From the NCBI GenBank assembly GCA_023653785.1, contig JAMKCH010084902.1:1-64000 (forward strand): 64,000 nucleotides of DNA, written 5' to 3'. This document shows, piece after piece, positions 12,985 to 24,612 of the stretch. The DNA is from Ophioderma brevispina. Its lineage: Eukaryota; Echinodermata; Ophiuroidea; Amphilepidida; Ophiodermatidae. A model generated the notes under the pieces. That model searched no databases. It had not been told where the DNA came from and saw only the letters and a list, made by a program, of their open reading frames with translations. Numbering within the stretch: the stretch's first letter is position 1; the number at the start of each line of letters is the position of its first letter. Position numbers and translations under genes: made by a program.

Positions 12985-13021
12985 TAGTGCCCAAGGGGGG
13001 GGGGGGTCCTAGGGACCCAAC
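12985..13021 (+). repeat. G-run repeat block, copy 1
   Basis: CCGTTAGTGCCC, then 12 G (12995-13006), then a TCC..GGACCCAACC block. It recurs at 13530-13571 with a longer G run. Confidence 0.55.
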
Positions 13022-13529
13022 CCAGATAACCACTTTCCCATGGGAGTGTGATAATGACATAACACAAATAAATGGGGGTTACGTAAGAAACCCACATACC
13101 CACCATAAAATTGAAATCCGAACTGTGACCTATGACCTATGGCCAATGGAAAGGTCACTCTCCGAAAAGGATGGTTCGCACATTCCATCCTCAGCAACTC
13201 CAATATAAGGTTTTGAACCAAAATAATTCATTATATCTACTCTAGAATAACCAATTAAAACAATCATTGCAAAATATAACCAAATTTATACCATCTTGTA
13301 TTTTTCTCAGAAACTTCAAAATCACCTTATTTTCCCCATAGACTTACACAGTTAAGAGCACGTCATGACAAAATTAAAATTGATGCTATCAGCATAGAAA
13401 GGGTTATTTGATTTAAGTATTATTAATTATTAATTAATTGCCTCTTAAGGTATATATCTAAGCAAATAATCCCGATTTAAGTACTTAATTTTTTAAAATT
13501 AAAAAATATCTTGATTTTTTTTTCACTTC

Positions 13530-13571
13530 CGTTGTGGCCCCAGGGGGGGGGGGGGTTTTCCAGGACCCAAC
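13530..13571 (+). repeat. G-run repeat block, copy 2
   Basis: CCGTTGTGGCCCCA, then 13 G (13543-13555), then CCAGGACCCAACC. It is the second copy of the 12985 block; a related CCCCCCCTTGGGGG stretch lies at 13741. Confidence 0.55.
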
Positions 13572-14992
13572 CTACTTATTCTAATGAAAGGCCGTGGGCG
13601 GATTGAATTTTTTTTTAGTACAGTAGAGTACAGTATTCATACATCAAGACCATTTAGCAAAAAACTCCTTGAAAAATTTATTGCGTAACCGAACCGAAAT
13701 CCGCAAAAATAAAAATAATCAAATGTTGGGTACTATGGAACCCCCCCTTGGGGGTTAGTATCGGCAAGGCAGCAGTAACATGCTGTAATTATTTTTAATG
13801 CATGACGAATATAGGCCATGGGATTATCAATATGTGAAGCTTGACTACATACATCTGCGAATTAAAAAAATTCTTCCACCATAATTTTTATAAACGTTAT
13901 AATTAACATTTATTGGGTATGTCAATTGCAGAAAATGCTCATTCACGAAAAAAAATATGAGTCTTTGAATGAATATGAGAAAAACAACATTTCGCAATAA
14001 TGCTGTCGGCCGGCGGTCCGGTAAGTACCTATATCCTGTTTCTAAAATTGCAAAATTAAAAAAAAAAAAAAAATTGGCGCCGCAGCGTTTGAAAATTCTC
14101 AAGACTGGAATAATACCGAAAGGCATTGTGGGAAAAAGGGATGCGGCCCGTAGCGATTGCGTGTTAACTTTTCTGTGTTTGCGAGCACCGAAGTACCCGA
14201 CAAAAAACGTTCAATTTTCACGCCAGGTTCTATAGGTTCAGACCCAATTACGATACATATCCAAAACAAAACATAGTAACGGATCCTCTGATGCAAAAAT
14301 CTCCATAGAACCACAGAATCCACAGAATAAAGGTCTGATATAATCTGGTCCTTGACTTGAAAGCATTTCCCACCGAATTGTGCTCTATTCTGTGCCACAA
14401 TTGTGGTAATAGGAGGTATTTCACCATAGATCTGATATTCGGTAGGATGTTTTTTCCAGGAGATATTTTCAACTGGCATGAGTTGCCTGGTATAAGTGCC
14501 ACTTAAAAAGCTCCCCCTTCATTGTCAATGTTTCTGCACCATACAGTAAGATGTTTTTCACACAGGCCTGTAGAATGCAATCTTAGTTGCTCTGGAGACA
14601 ACAGACTTTCATATTATACTTATTCATAATAGTAAAACAGTTGTGATAATTTCAGGGCAGAAATAAACCAAAAGATCATATTTAACAACATTTTAGGATA
14701 GCTTTCATTCTGACAGACCAATTGTTTCTCTCCTACTGGATTGTTTTTACCTAGTTTTAGGAAAAAGACTGAAATTGTGGCATATTGGGTTAAATTTTGA
14801 CCAATTTGGGTTGGTCCATTATGATCCCTTTTCAAAGTTTTTTATTGCGAATGTCAGTAAAAGGAACACTAAATTAGGAGAGGGGCAATTTTTTTTCAAA
14901 AGGGGACTTCGCCAAAAAATTACAAAGGGGCAAAGTTGGTCCCCCAAAATTACAAAGGGAGCAAATCTGGCAAAAATGGACTTTTACCTACA
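13572..14992. other. No recognisable gene
   Basis: AT-rich DNA with an A-run at about 14057-14072. Minus-strand open frames up to 126 codons (14099-14479) have no recognisable domain and overlap other frames; they are not called. Confidence 0.4.
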
Positions 14993-16498
14993 TACGAGGG
15001 GAGATAAAAAAGTAATGCCTCCTTAGTCACTAAATCTTTATCAATGATCCGATGAACACCAAATTTACACAGATTATAGCCTGAGGACTCTTCTACATGG
15101 ACCTACTGTTCAACATAGTTACCATGTCTTTCGATGCAAATACGCCACCGTTGAGCCCAAGCATTAAATCCGGTTTGGAAATACTCTGGAGCTTGCTTCC
15201 TGGTCCATGAATTAACAGATGACTTGCATGACTTCATCCAAGTCTTCAAATGGGTAACCACAGAGACTTTCTTTCATTGGCCCAAATAGAAGTCTGAAGG
15301 TGCACCGTCAGGACTGTATGGTGGATGAGGTATCACAGACCACCCCATTTTGGCTATTGCCTGGGTTGTGAAAAGTGACGTGTGCACGTGTGTGGCCTTG
15401 CATTATCATGATGGAGCTGTATGGAATGGATGTCTTTAAGTGGTCTCTTCTTCCTGATGGCTCCCCTCAGCTGCAAGTGTAATTACGTATATCTTCACTG
15501 TGGACTGTTTGACTCTCAAGGCAAGAAGTCTGTAGAATAACAACCTCAGCTCGTGTCCCAAACCTTAGCCCATCGGCCCTCTGCGTGAGTCGATCTGGCA
15601 GCCTTGAATTTTCCTGCGACGTGGTGAAAGCTATGGCGCCATTGATTGGAGTGAACCTTACTCTCTGGGTCATACAGTACCCATGGCTCCTCTCCAGTAA
15701 CCATACATTTTTGAAGAAATCTTGTCCCTCAACTCCAATGCATCCAGGAGCTCTTGGCACACCTCTACCCGCTCTGTTTATTGTCCGCTGGTTCAACTGC
15801 TTGGGTCCCACTAGCACAAACTCTTAATATTCCAAGTCAGAGATTAATGTTTGTGCGGAATCCATAAGAAACATCCATTCCTCAGCATTTCCTGGACTCT
15901 GATGAGTCTATCTGCTCCGATTAACTCATCAGCACGTTTTAGGTTGCCTTCTGTGACTGTGGTTGATGGATGGCCACACCTAGGTTTGTCTGAAATATCA
16001 GTCTCCCCTTCTTTGAATTTCTTTACCCAACGCCAAACGTTGCTGATGTCCACCACAGCGTCTCCATACACAGTTTTAAGTCGTCCATGAATTTCCATCG
16101 GTGTGCAACCCTCTTTCGTCAGAAATTCCATGGCTGCTCTTTGCTTAAGCTTCAGATCAAATTAGCAATCACTCAATCGGAAAAATAGATAAAAATAAAT
16201 TATTATGATAAACTTTCTAGAGATTTGAATATCTGGTTGAAATCAAATCAGTTGTTCAGTTATGGAATAGGAAAGGTTATGTTTAGTGGCTAAAATTAAG
16301 CTCCAGAGTATTTCCAAACCAGATTTGATGCTTGGGTTCAACGGTGGCGTAAATGCATCGAAAGACATGGTGACTATATTGAACAGTAGTTCCATGTAGA
16401 AGAGTCCTCAGGCTATAATCTGTGTAAATTTGGTGTTCATCGGATCATTGATAAAGATTTGGTGACTATGGAGGCATTACTTTTTGATCCCCCTGGTA
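14993..16498 (-). mobile_element. mariner-type transposon, complete ends, decayed transposase
   Basis: A 1.5-kb element bounded by TA on each side, with inverted repeats of about 200 bp at 14993-15194 and 16298-16498 that match at about nine bases in ten. The outer ends resemble typical mariner termini (TA, then CGAGGGG or CCAGGGGG, then an A-run and GTAATGCCTCC). The interior encodes a broken minus-strand transposase. The long inverted repeats are unusual, since many mariners have about 30-bp ends. TSD is TA. Confidence 0.92.
15125..16131 (-). pseudogene. mariner transposase, multiply frameshifted
   Basis: Seen: an intact N-terminal stretch at 15844-16131 (95 codons) begins MEFLTKEGCTPMEIHGRLK and contains VWRWVKKFKEGE and a KRADELI segment, matching the HTH DNA-binding region of the mariner group that includes human SETMAR. 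Downstream pieces in shifted frames keep FFKNV-like and YDPE-like segments (about 15650-15720). Another reads HTSLFTTQAIAKMGW, then HPPYSPD and APSDFYL (about 15270-15385), the end of the catalytic domain with the last acidic residue of the D,D34D triad. Stops and frameshifts lie between the pieces. Known: transposase cuts and pastes at TA. Inferred: this copy is inactive. Confidence 0.88.
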
Positions 16499-16799
16499 TT
16501 TTCGCTCGAAAAATCTATTTTTGGCCTTTTAGGGTTATGGGACTTTTTGGAATGGGAGCGTCAGCCCTCACCGCCCCTCCCCTGGTTACAAGCCTGATAT
16601 TGTGCATTATTACAAATTTTAACAAAGCAAGACTGCAGATATGTAAACCATGCATTAATTGGTTAATAATTTTGACCAAATTAGGTGTAATTTGACCATT
16701 ATTATCCAAAGTTTTCAATTTTGGATGTCACTACTGATAAAAGTGAATAAAGGTTTTAAATTGGCAATTGATTATTGAAATTCTTGCCTTAATATTGAA

Positions 16800-17600
16800 A
16801 CATATGCATACCAAATACAATTTGCCTTGTTTTTGGCCATTTCTGGGGTTTACATTCAAATTCTTCAATCTACAGCTATGGGCAAATAATTATACTATTA
16901 CATTTTAAAATTAAGATGGAATAAATACATCACCATTTGATTTTTACCATATTTGTGTCAATTTTGACCCCTTTTTTGCCCCAGATTCCAACATTCAAAT
17001 TCTTCTTGAATCTAAAGCTAATATAGTAGAGGGAATTAAATAGTACAGTTCAATATGAGGTCAAAATTAAGATAATTCACCATTCCTATATTTTTACCTA
17101 TTTTAGTCAATTTTGACCCCTTTTTGTTCCCTTTCTGGGGTTGCCAAAAAGAACCCAGATTCCAACCCATTCAAATCTTCAATCTTACAGCTATATTATT
17201 AGGGGCACATGACTTTACCTGTCAAAATTAATATGGAATATACATCACCATTCTATGATTTTTACCATAGTGGGTCAACTTGACTCCTTTGGGCCCTTTC
17301 TGGGGTTCAAATAAACCAGATTTCAACTTCACATTCTTCTTGATGGTACAGCAATATAGTGGGGACAATTAAACTATTACAATTAATATGACGTTGGAAT
17401 CACCATTCTATGATTTTACCTTATTTGGGTCAATTTTGACCCCTTTTTGGTCCTTCAACATTCAACATTCAAATTTTTCTTGAATCTGTGCTATATGGGG
17501 GAAGTTTATAGTAATCCTTTCAATATGAAGTCGGAATAAATAAATCACCATTCTATGATTTTTACCTAATTTGGGTCAATTTTGACCTTTTTTTTTGACC
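16800..17600. repeat. Tandem array of ~150-bp units
   Basis: The motif TCACCATT(C/T), followed by TATGATTTTTACC and GTCAATTTTGACCCCTTT, recurs at 16930, 17077, 17245, 17400 and 17545. Spacings are 147, 168, 155 and 145. Each unit also contains TTCTGGGGTT, ACATTCAAATTCTTC and a CAGCTATAT block. A partial unit precedes 16930. Unit-to-unit differences include many indels. Confidence 0.85.
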
Positions 17601-17940
17601 CATAACAAATAATTGCAAACCACTTTGATTTTCACATCCCCCCAGGTTGATGATCCACACATATGTCCCCAACACTTGTCCCATTGGGAATTTTTCTACT
17701 CGACCACCTACCCTAACTTGAAGACAAGAGCCTTTTTTCAAAGTGGGCTTGAGTACTAATAGTCATACATCGATGTTTTTGTCCACCATATGTGTTTTGG
17801 TTAAAAATTATAGGGGGGAGTGGCTACCGGCATGACATTAAAATACGTTGCACCCGTTCAAAACACGCATTGCTAGGAAACATTGTTTTTAAAAGTTGCC
17901 CTTATATATCTGTCATAGTTTCGAACCCATGGTGCGGTTA

Positions 17941-18070
17941 TTACACGTTTGAAAATCACCGTAAAAAGGTCATTTGAACTGGCAACTTTGACTCACAACG
18001 TGCAAATATCTGTTGTGAGTCCAAGTTGCCAGTTAAAATGACGTTTTTACGATCATTTTTAACAGTGTAT
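17941..18070. mobile_element. Hairpin (foldback) element, ~60-bp arms
   Basis: Left arm 17941-18000 and right arm 18011-18070 are near-perfect inverted copies around a 10-base loop. Arms contain GAACTGGCAACTT and TGACTCACAAC and their complements. It may be a MITE; a longer repeat context was not found. The transcript would form a stable hairpin. Confidence 0.85.
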
Positions 18071-18312
18071 TTTTTGTTTATACAAATATAGATTATATGG
18101 GGTTCATAAAGTCGAAAACGTAAACACGTGTGATATTGCGATTCGAGGCGTCATTATGATTTTAGATAAGTATCGTTTTCTCAAAAGTAATTCTTTAAAA
18201 TACATCACATCTGGCTCTCATTGTGATGATTTTTGGTTATTATTCATTTTCCCGAAATTCACGATTGACATACACAAAAGTACCTATCAAATAACTGTAA
18301 AATTTTGACTTG

Positions 18313-19371
18313 TGTTATATGGGCCTCCATTTTGTGATTAAAAATATTATTTTATTTTATTTCTCAATTTTATTTGAGAAAAGATTTCTCATTGGAAAAC
18401 ACTTTGTTTATGATGAAAAAGAGAAAGGGGAATTCCCCTAGTGTTGTTTGTGCAAAACTTGATCATGCACCTATTATTTACATCAAGCAAGAGATGAGTG
18501 GGATTCTCCGGAATGCTAAACTTAGAAACTGTGTTAACTTGTTTATGCATTGAGATCAAAACAGATTGCACAACTTGGGGATTTCCCATGATGTTATTTT
18601 TGTAACATGGTGCAATGCAGATGATATTATTTATGTGAAATATGATTGGGCAGTGCAAGGTTATGTTTATGCATGATGATGATGTAATGATTATTATTAT
18701 GATAGGGGAATCTAGCTGTGAGTAGTTAAATACTTCTCACTGGAAGACTCATGGCCAGCAGCCAGAGTAGCAAGTAGCTAGAAGTTATAGCTAGTTTTGA
18801 TCTTCAATAACTGTAGACCTGTACAGTACATAGTGCCAGAATTTGTAATTCCATGTGAGCGATGTGCTGTAAGTATTTTACTGTCGTCTTTGAAGCCAAA
18901 GTGCTGGGAATCAAAATAGGATTCCAAATTGTCGTGGTGATTTTATCTTGGACTGATATACTGTGGAATATTAGTGTCGTCGAGGGACTTATTCAACCTT
19001 GTCGTCTTGAACTGCTGGACAAAAGTTATCTTCAGGACTGAGAAGATTCACATGGAATATTACCTGAGGATTTTTAAGTGTGACTTTGCATACTGTCATT
19101 TTGAAGTCTTCGCTGTGAGGACGTATTATCGTTGAACTGCAACGCTTCTTTTATCTCTGGACATTAGGGGACTCTAATAAGTATCACAATCGCAAATTGT
19201 GTGTAATTTTATTATATGTAATGTTGTTTTTGGACATACCAATTCTTGAACCAGTCTGATTAAATCATTAAATCTGTGTTATATAAATATTCAGATCACT
19301 TGTGCACAAGGCTCATTTGTTTGTGTTCAAAAGGATATTTCTGACCTTTGACGTCTACGAGACATCATAAC
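18313..19371 (+). mobile_element. Solo LTR of the Ty3/gypsy element
   Basis: A 1.06-kb copy of the LTR found at 24613 and 31074. It starts TGTTATATGGGCCTCC, continues through GAAAAGAGAAAGGGGAATTCC and a late TTGTGCACAAGGCTCATTTG, and ends ACGAGACATCATAAC. ACTTG at 18308-18312 and 19372-19376 fits a 5-bp target-site duplication. No internal retrotransposon sequence adjoins it, so it arose by LTR-LTR recombination. Confidence 0.88.
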
Positions 19372-19710
19372 ACTTGTATACAGTTGTTCATCAGTTATAA
19401 AAAAGAATTACTGGTCATAATGATCTTTAGTCAAAATCACGTATGGTACATTGTTTTTCTGTGGAAAATCATGCCAATTTTACCGACTCGCGCACTTTAT
19501 GACGGCATTGTGACGCCATACTAGGTATGTTGGTACTTATTTTGGTATCAATGTGAAGAGGATGACCATACCTATCCACTGGTATCAAAATCATAAGCAC
19601 AGGGTGCTTTAAAACGAATTCCCTTGGTAAACCGTGTTACAAAAAGGCTTGGTAATACGAGGGTTAAATGCCTTCATTTGTTCATCAGTACAAGACACAG
19701 AACATGTAAG

Positions 19711-19939
19711 CAGGGCCGTACGCAGGATTTATTTTTTTTTTTGGGGGGGGCGGGACTTCGAAAAGTGGACCTTTTTGGTAAAAGTGGATCTAACCCCTAA
19801 AATGGTCCTTTTTTGGACTTTTTGAACATTTTATCACTAAAAAGTGGACGTTTGTGTCAACATTTCTATAAATTTTGGACATTTTTATCAAAAAATCAGC
19901 AAAAAGTGGACACCGCACCCCCCACTGCGTACGGGCCTG
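19711..19939. mobile_element. hAT-like MITE with exact 8-bp TSD
   Basis: Termini CAGGGCCGTACGCAG and, inverted, CAGGCCCGTACGCAG are flanked by CATGTAAG at 19703-19710 and again at 19940-19947. An 8-bp duplication is the hAT signature. Its body repeats AAAAGTGGAC-type motifs. The non-coding element is related to the piece at 55868. Confidence 0.92.
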
Positions 19940-20167
19940 CATGTAAGATTAAAAAAAAAAATAAGACTAATATTAATCATGAGCTTGAGCGTGAACGTGA
20001 ACCCAAAAAGTACATGATATAAAAGAAACATGAAAAACAAGGGAAATTATGGTAAGAAACCGTAACGACGCTGAAGTGAAATAATTACACGATGAACACG
20101 TGTATATACATGGACACCAAACAAACGAAATAGGTCATGATTATATACCTGGTACAGAAGATAAAAC

Positions 20168-21390
20168 ACTGTCATAAAGTCTATATTGGGGCCGCTATTA
20201 TTTATATTATATATTAATGATATTACTACAACTTCATCAATACTAGATTTCATATTGTTTGCGGATGACAACACCATATTCTTTTTTTTTCGCTTCTGAG
20301 GTATACAGTAAGTTAGATTTAATCAACAAGGAACTCTGTGAAGTTAACAATTGGTTTAAAGCAAACAAGTTATCTATTAATGCTAGTAAACTGGTATTGG
20401 GTACTCCGCACGGAACACGTAAATATACTGCTAAAACAGTTACGGATAAATGTTATTGAGGATGTGGAACCACTTAGATAAAGTAAGTGAGACTAAGTTT
20501 CTGGGGGTAATAATCGATGCAAATCTTACCTGGAAATATCACATTGATGCGCCTTACTAAAACAAGTTTCAATAAGTTGAAGACATTACATCCTGACAAG
20601 ATCTTTTTCCACATTTGTATTGTACCCTTATCCTGCCTTAATTAATCATAGTGTTCTTGTCTGGGGGAATTCATGCAAAATTTATTTGGATAAAATTCTC
20701 AATTACAAACATGGCTCTTAATTCAATGTCAAATAGTCACTATAGAAGCCCTCACACCCCCCTATTTCTACGTTATAATATTCTTAATGGATGATGCTTA
20801 TCTTAAGTTAGGATTATTCCGTTTGAAACATTATACAAATACATGTACCAGTTATTTTCTGACTATTTCATTAAGCATGCCGATGTACATGACCATCACA
20901 CAAAGAATGCCACTGATTATCATTTGCCAGAATAAGAAAGCATTCGCAGCCAAATCAGATACGATCCTCATTGCCTATTCTTGGAATCCGAGATAAAACC
21001 CAACCCTCAAAGACATAAAGCATTTCAGAAATCAATGGAAGTCAACCTTATAAAAGCTTACACTTAATTTTCTATTTCTGGGCAGTGTAATGTCTTTGTT
21101 TGGTTGGTCATATACCATGAGGTGCTGTGGTACTGGTAAGACTTTTTAAAAGTTACTAAAACGACTCCATGTCCGTACCGTGGGGTTTTATTCAGAATAT
21201 GCTTTAGTTTTTTTGTTATGTAACTATTTCTTTTATTTCAAGGGTGATCGTTTTCTGGCCTTATTTGGCCTTATTTCAGCTCCTCCATTTCATGTTGTCT
21301 GATAATTTTGTATGTTTAAATGATTTGTAAATAAGAATTGGAGTGATTTTGCTTTGAAAGTGATGCCAATACTGATCAAAATTACCATGA
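20168..21390 (+). mobile_element. LINE fragment (CR1/Jockey-like reverse transcriptase C-terminal half)
   Basis: Frameshifted plus-strand frames keep LGPLLFILYIND (20186-20221) and FADD (20258-20269), the catalytic aspartates of non-LTR reverse transcriptase. Further matches read VNNWFKANKLSINASK (about 20343-20390) and ETKFLGVIIDANLTWK (about 20490-20540), with thumb-region pieces up to about 21060 and then an AT-rich 3' region. The insertion interrupts copy C; both sides resume in copies A and B. The 5' part of the element is absent (5' truncation is normal for LINEs). Confidence 0.85.
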
Positions 21391-21816
21391 TACACAGGAG
21401 AAATACGAACCAATGATCAGTTAATGAGGCTTCATGCCCCCGGGGTTGCACTTTATTCAAAGGTGGATATGACTTGAACAAGAAAACGCGTAAAAAGGGT
21501 CTCTTTTTTCAAAAGGCGATGTCCGCGAGTACATTGATTAGGGCGTCAAAACAACAAACATGTTTCGGAATCCATGTTCACGCACCATACCACCTTTGAA
21601 TCCAACTGCCCCCCGTGTTCTATGCTTACATTAGAATTATTGTGTACATCTCACCCGAAAAAAAGTGGACTGGTTTTCACTTTGGGTCAGCGGTAGCATT
21701 TAAACAGATTAATATCAGTGGATAGTTAATTCAGATTCACTCCACCGTGTGCCGATTCATCATATATATTAAGGTGTTTTTCCGATGTATGTGTATTGTG
21801 TTCCTCTACTTGATAT

Positions 21817-22058
21817 GAGAGCCTGGCACTGCACATACACCCCATCAAGTACCGTGGAACAAACTGCGTTTTTGATGGTAGACGCAATAATGCATTTGCG
21901 GTTTTTTGTTTATATCTTGGAATGAAATGGATTCGAGGGTCAATATTTCAGGACGGGACCAATGAGAAAAATACGGCCTTTCACTGATTCAAAATCGATA
22001 CTACTTCCGGGTAAATCAGGGGGGGGCCCAAAGACGATCGGAACACGCCCCTTTAAGA
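21817..22058 (+). repeat. Dispersed repeat Y, copy 2
   Basis: Matches 12513-12810 with many small indels; it includes ATCGATACTACTTCCG and a G-run followed by CCCAAAGACGATCGGAA. It lies within copy C, just before the SLC16 exon. Confidence 0.65.
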
Positions 22059-22136
22059 GCGCATCCTATGTGTGAATACTTTTCATAACCAACCATACTC
22101 GTCACTGTGCTGGGATAGGCATCTTGTTTTCGAAGT

Positions 22137-22306
22137 GATTTGTGTTCACAAGATAGAGGCTGGGCCTGGATGGTTTCTCTCGGAGCTTTTGTAGTAATGT
22201 TTTGGAACAGGAGTCGTTAAGCTCTTGGTGTGTGCTTTCAAGTTCTTCGTCCAGAGTTCACCACACCCACTTGGCCATGGTTATTGGGTTAAGCATTGCC
22301 TTACCA
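22137..22306 (+). pseudogene. SLC16-like first exon, copy C, broken
   Basis: Nucleotide match to the B exon (48252-48441), including GATAGAGGCTGGGCCTGGATGG and GGGTTAAGCATTGCC. The ATG of copies A and B is replaced (GATTTGTGTT), several indels break the frame, and the 3' end with its splice donor is lost. It cannot encode the exon as it stands. Confidence 0.75.
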
Positions 22307-22399
22307 CACCAGTGAACTTCCTCTGGTGCGCAAAAACGTTGGAAAACATTCTTAAACATTGCCATTATTGAAAATGCAGCTTCTGATTGGTCAGTTTAC

Positions 22400-24607
22400 T
22401 GCCCATTATTTTCAATATGGGCTTGTTTATGCATTGTTCCTTATAAAATCAGTTGTTTTAGTTGATAGAAGGAAATAAAGTGTTTGCAGAATATTATGGG
22501 CTCATAATATACATGGGGCACATCATTCGCCTAAAATAACGTTTTATGAGAGCATCGTAGAAACGGGTTTGTCAACAGGCTGTAAAATGTTTTGCGCCAG
22601 TCTGTGCATGGCGTATTTACTTCTGCCGTTGTTTTCAATAGGGCATCAAAGCGCCAATGCGGGTTCGCTCGTGTATTGTGTTGTTGCTAATGACGCTTGA
22701 TTATCTGGCAGCGTTCTGTTCGCAGGTAGCGTTCACAATTGCATCTGTAATTCATCACCTGCGGACGTGTGGTCCAGTTTTTTCTGAAAATCTGTTCTCT
22801 GGAATGGACTTGTTTATTCGGCAATTGATTCTCCATTTCGGTGCCCGTTACTGTTAATTGTTTTGATACCTCGTGCTACTTCGTTGTTATAATAATCTAA
22901 GTATACCGAGTAGCTCTGCTTCGGAACATTCGGTTTTTTGGATCAGTCTCAAGAATTATTGTGCATTTTGTGCAGTTTCCCATTCCAATAAAATGCCTCG
23001 CGGATCAGCAATGGATACCATTGTTCTGAATCGTGAATCTGAACAGTTATTAGACGGACCATATCACATCGCATGGCAGTAGATCAAGCCGGTTCAAACA
23101 GTTCAGTAGAGTGTAAACAACATATCTGTAAGTTCGTTGAACTCACCGTGGAATGCGTTAAGTTGGTGCCAGTAGCAGTCAAATGGCGAGCGTAGCCATA
23201 GGCTTACCGTGAGGCGTATAAGGGCAAGGACTGCGTCATGATCAACACCCGATGGTTCAAAATTCAAGGGCAAGGACAGCCTCCGTTAGCCAATGGAACA
23301 ACATAAGTTTACGTTGTTCAAGACAATAACCATATGGTCAAATATTCAACCAATACCTATAGCGATGCCCAGCGAGTGCAAGTTATGCCAACAATGCAAG
23401 GTTGGTAATTCGGTTTTCGGACTTATTGTAATGGAACCAGTTGCCAATGTACACTAAATTCTGGGCTGTTTGTGATCAAAATTCTAAGTCCGGTTTTTCG
23501 AATATTGCACATAATCATTATATCAGTCGCAATGTTAATAAAAAGCTGTTTGAGACTCACTTGTTAGTTTGAAAAACGTGAATTATAACACAAAATATCA
23601 ATGGCGACCACTTTTACAACAATTGGGGTAATTTAGTCGCTAACTGCATCCTGGTAGTTTGTCGAACGAAAATTTCATTGGGGAAAATCTGGTTTCCTAA
23701 AATGGTTTTCACACGCCTTTAAGTGAGACTGGGTATAGAGGGCGCTTCATCATTCTGACTTTATAGGCTTATATGGCCATGATTCCCAGCCAATGGATTT
23801 TTTCGGTTTTCTTCAGAGTAATAGCTCTTGCATGACCCTACTTATATCAGTGTCAAAATTGGTCGCCATGATAAAATTACTCTAAAATGAAGAGGCAATT
23901 TGCTGGGGTCAAAACAATGTGTATCAAATCTGCATTTACAGGTTAGTGAAGGGGAGTTAAATTGATTTGGCATTACTGTTGAAGCTTAATTAAATTCAAG
24001 GTTCCTGGTGGTATAAAAGTTGTAAGTAATGAGCAGGAGTCATTCATTTAAAAGGCGAGGCGAAAACAATCCAAAGACTAAATTAACTCCATGTGCAGTG
24101 CGGCAGGAAATATATATCTCTAAACTTTATGGTGATAGTGTATGAAAATGTTGTGAATTTTAGTCATTGGTTATGTACTAAATAACATAGGCCCATCGGA
24201 AACCTGAACGTTTAATTTACACAAAAATTATTTGGTGTCAAATGAGTGTAGAATACAGGCAATCTTTTGGGGACGGGTTCTGTGAGAATTTGCAAAGTGA
24301 TATGCTGGTTAACAGCGTCTCTAAAGCGTTATGTGTGCACTGATTTTTAAAGGATTGCTTAACGTTTGGCACCACATGGCAGCAAGTCGTTGGTCCGATA
24401 TGAATAATAATAAATAAATTTACTTTAAAAAGGCTAAGGTGTGTAGCAAGAGGAATATCCATGAAAACTGCGCGCAATGAAATTCGTGGTACATTTCTAA
24501 TGCAACATTACAACAATTATTCAATAATTGTGGTTCAGGAGGTATAGTTGTCCAAAGGTCAGATATAGTGTTGTTCTAATAATATTTTTAATAACTGGAA
24601 CAATGTA
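22400..24607. other. No recognisable gene
   Basis: Contains the C-copy blocks 22528-22830 and 23108-23660. A CTGATTGGTCAG sequence at about 22382-22393 resembles a CCAAT box but has no supporting context. Short open frames (for example 22873-23082) have no recognisable domain. Confidence 0.4.
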
Positions 24608-24612
24608 ACTTC

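Larger units (their letters stand above)
19430..23660 (+). repeat. Copy C of the SLC16-containing segment (partial, interrupted)
   Basis: Blocks match copies A and B. 19430-19560 matches A around 38210-38280; 20085-20167 matches A around 40170-40245; 21395-22306 matches B around 47940-48430; 23108-23660 matches A 42305-42860. A block at 22528-22830 matches A 36772-37050. Between the blocks lie a hAT-like MITE, a LINE fragment and repeat Y. It is more diverged than A is from B. Confidence 0.7.

Noticed and set aside
14099..14479. 126-codon minus-strand frame
   Set aside because: No recognisable family, overlaps several other frames, and no splice or start context supports it.
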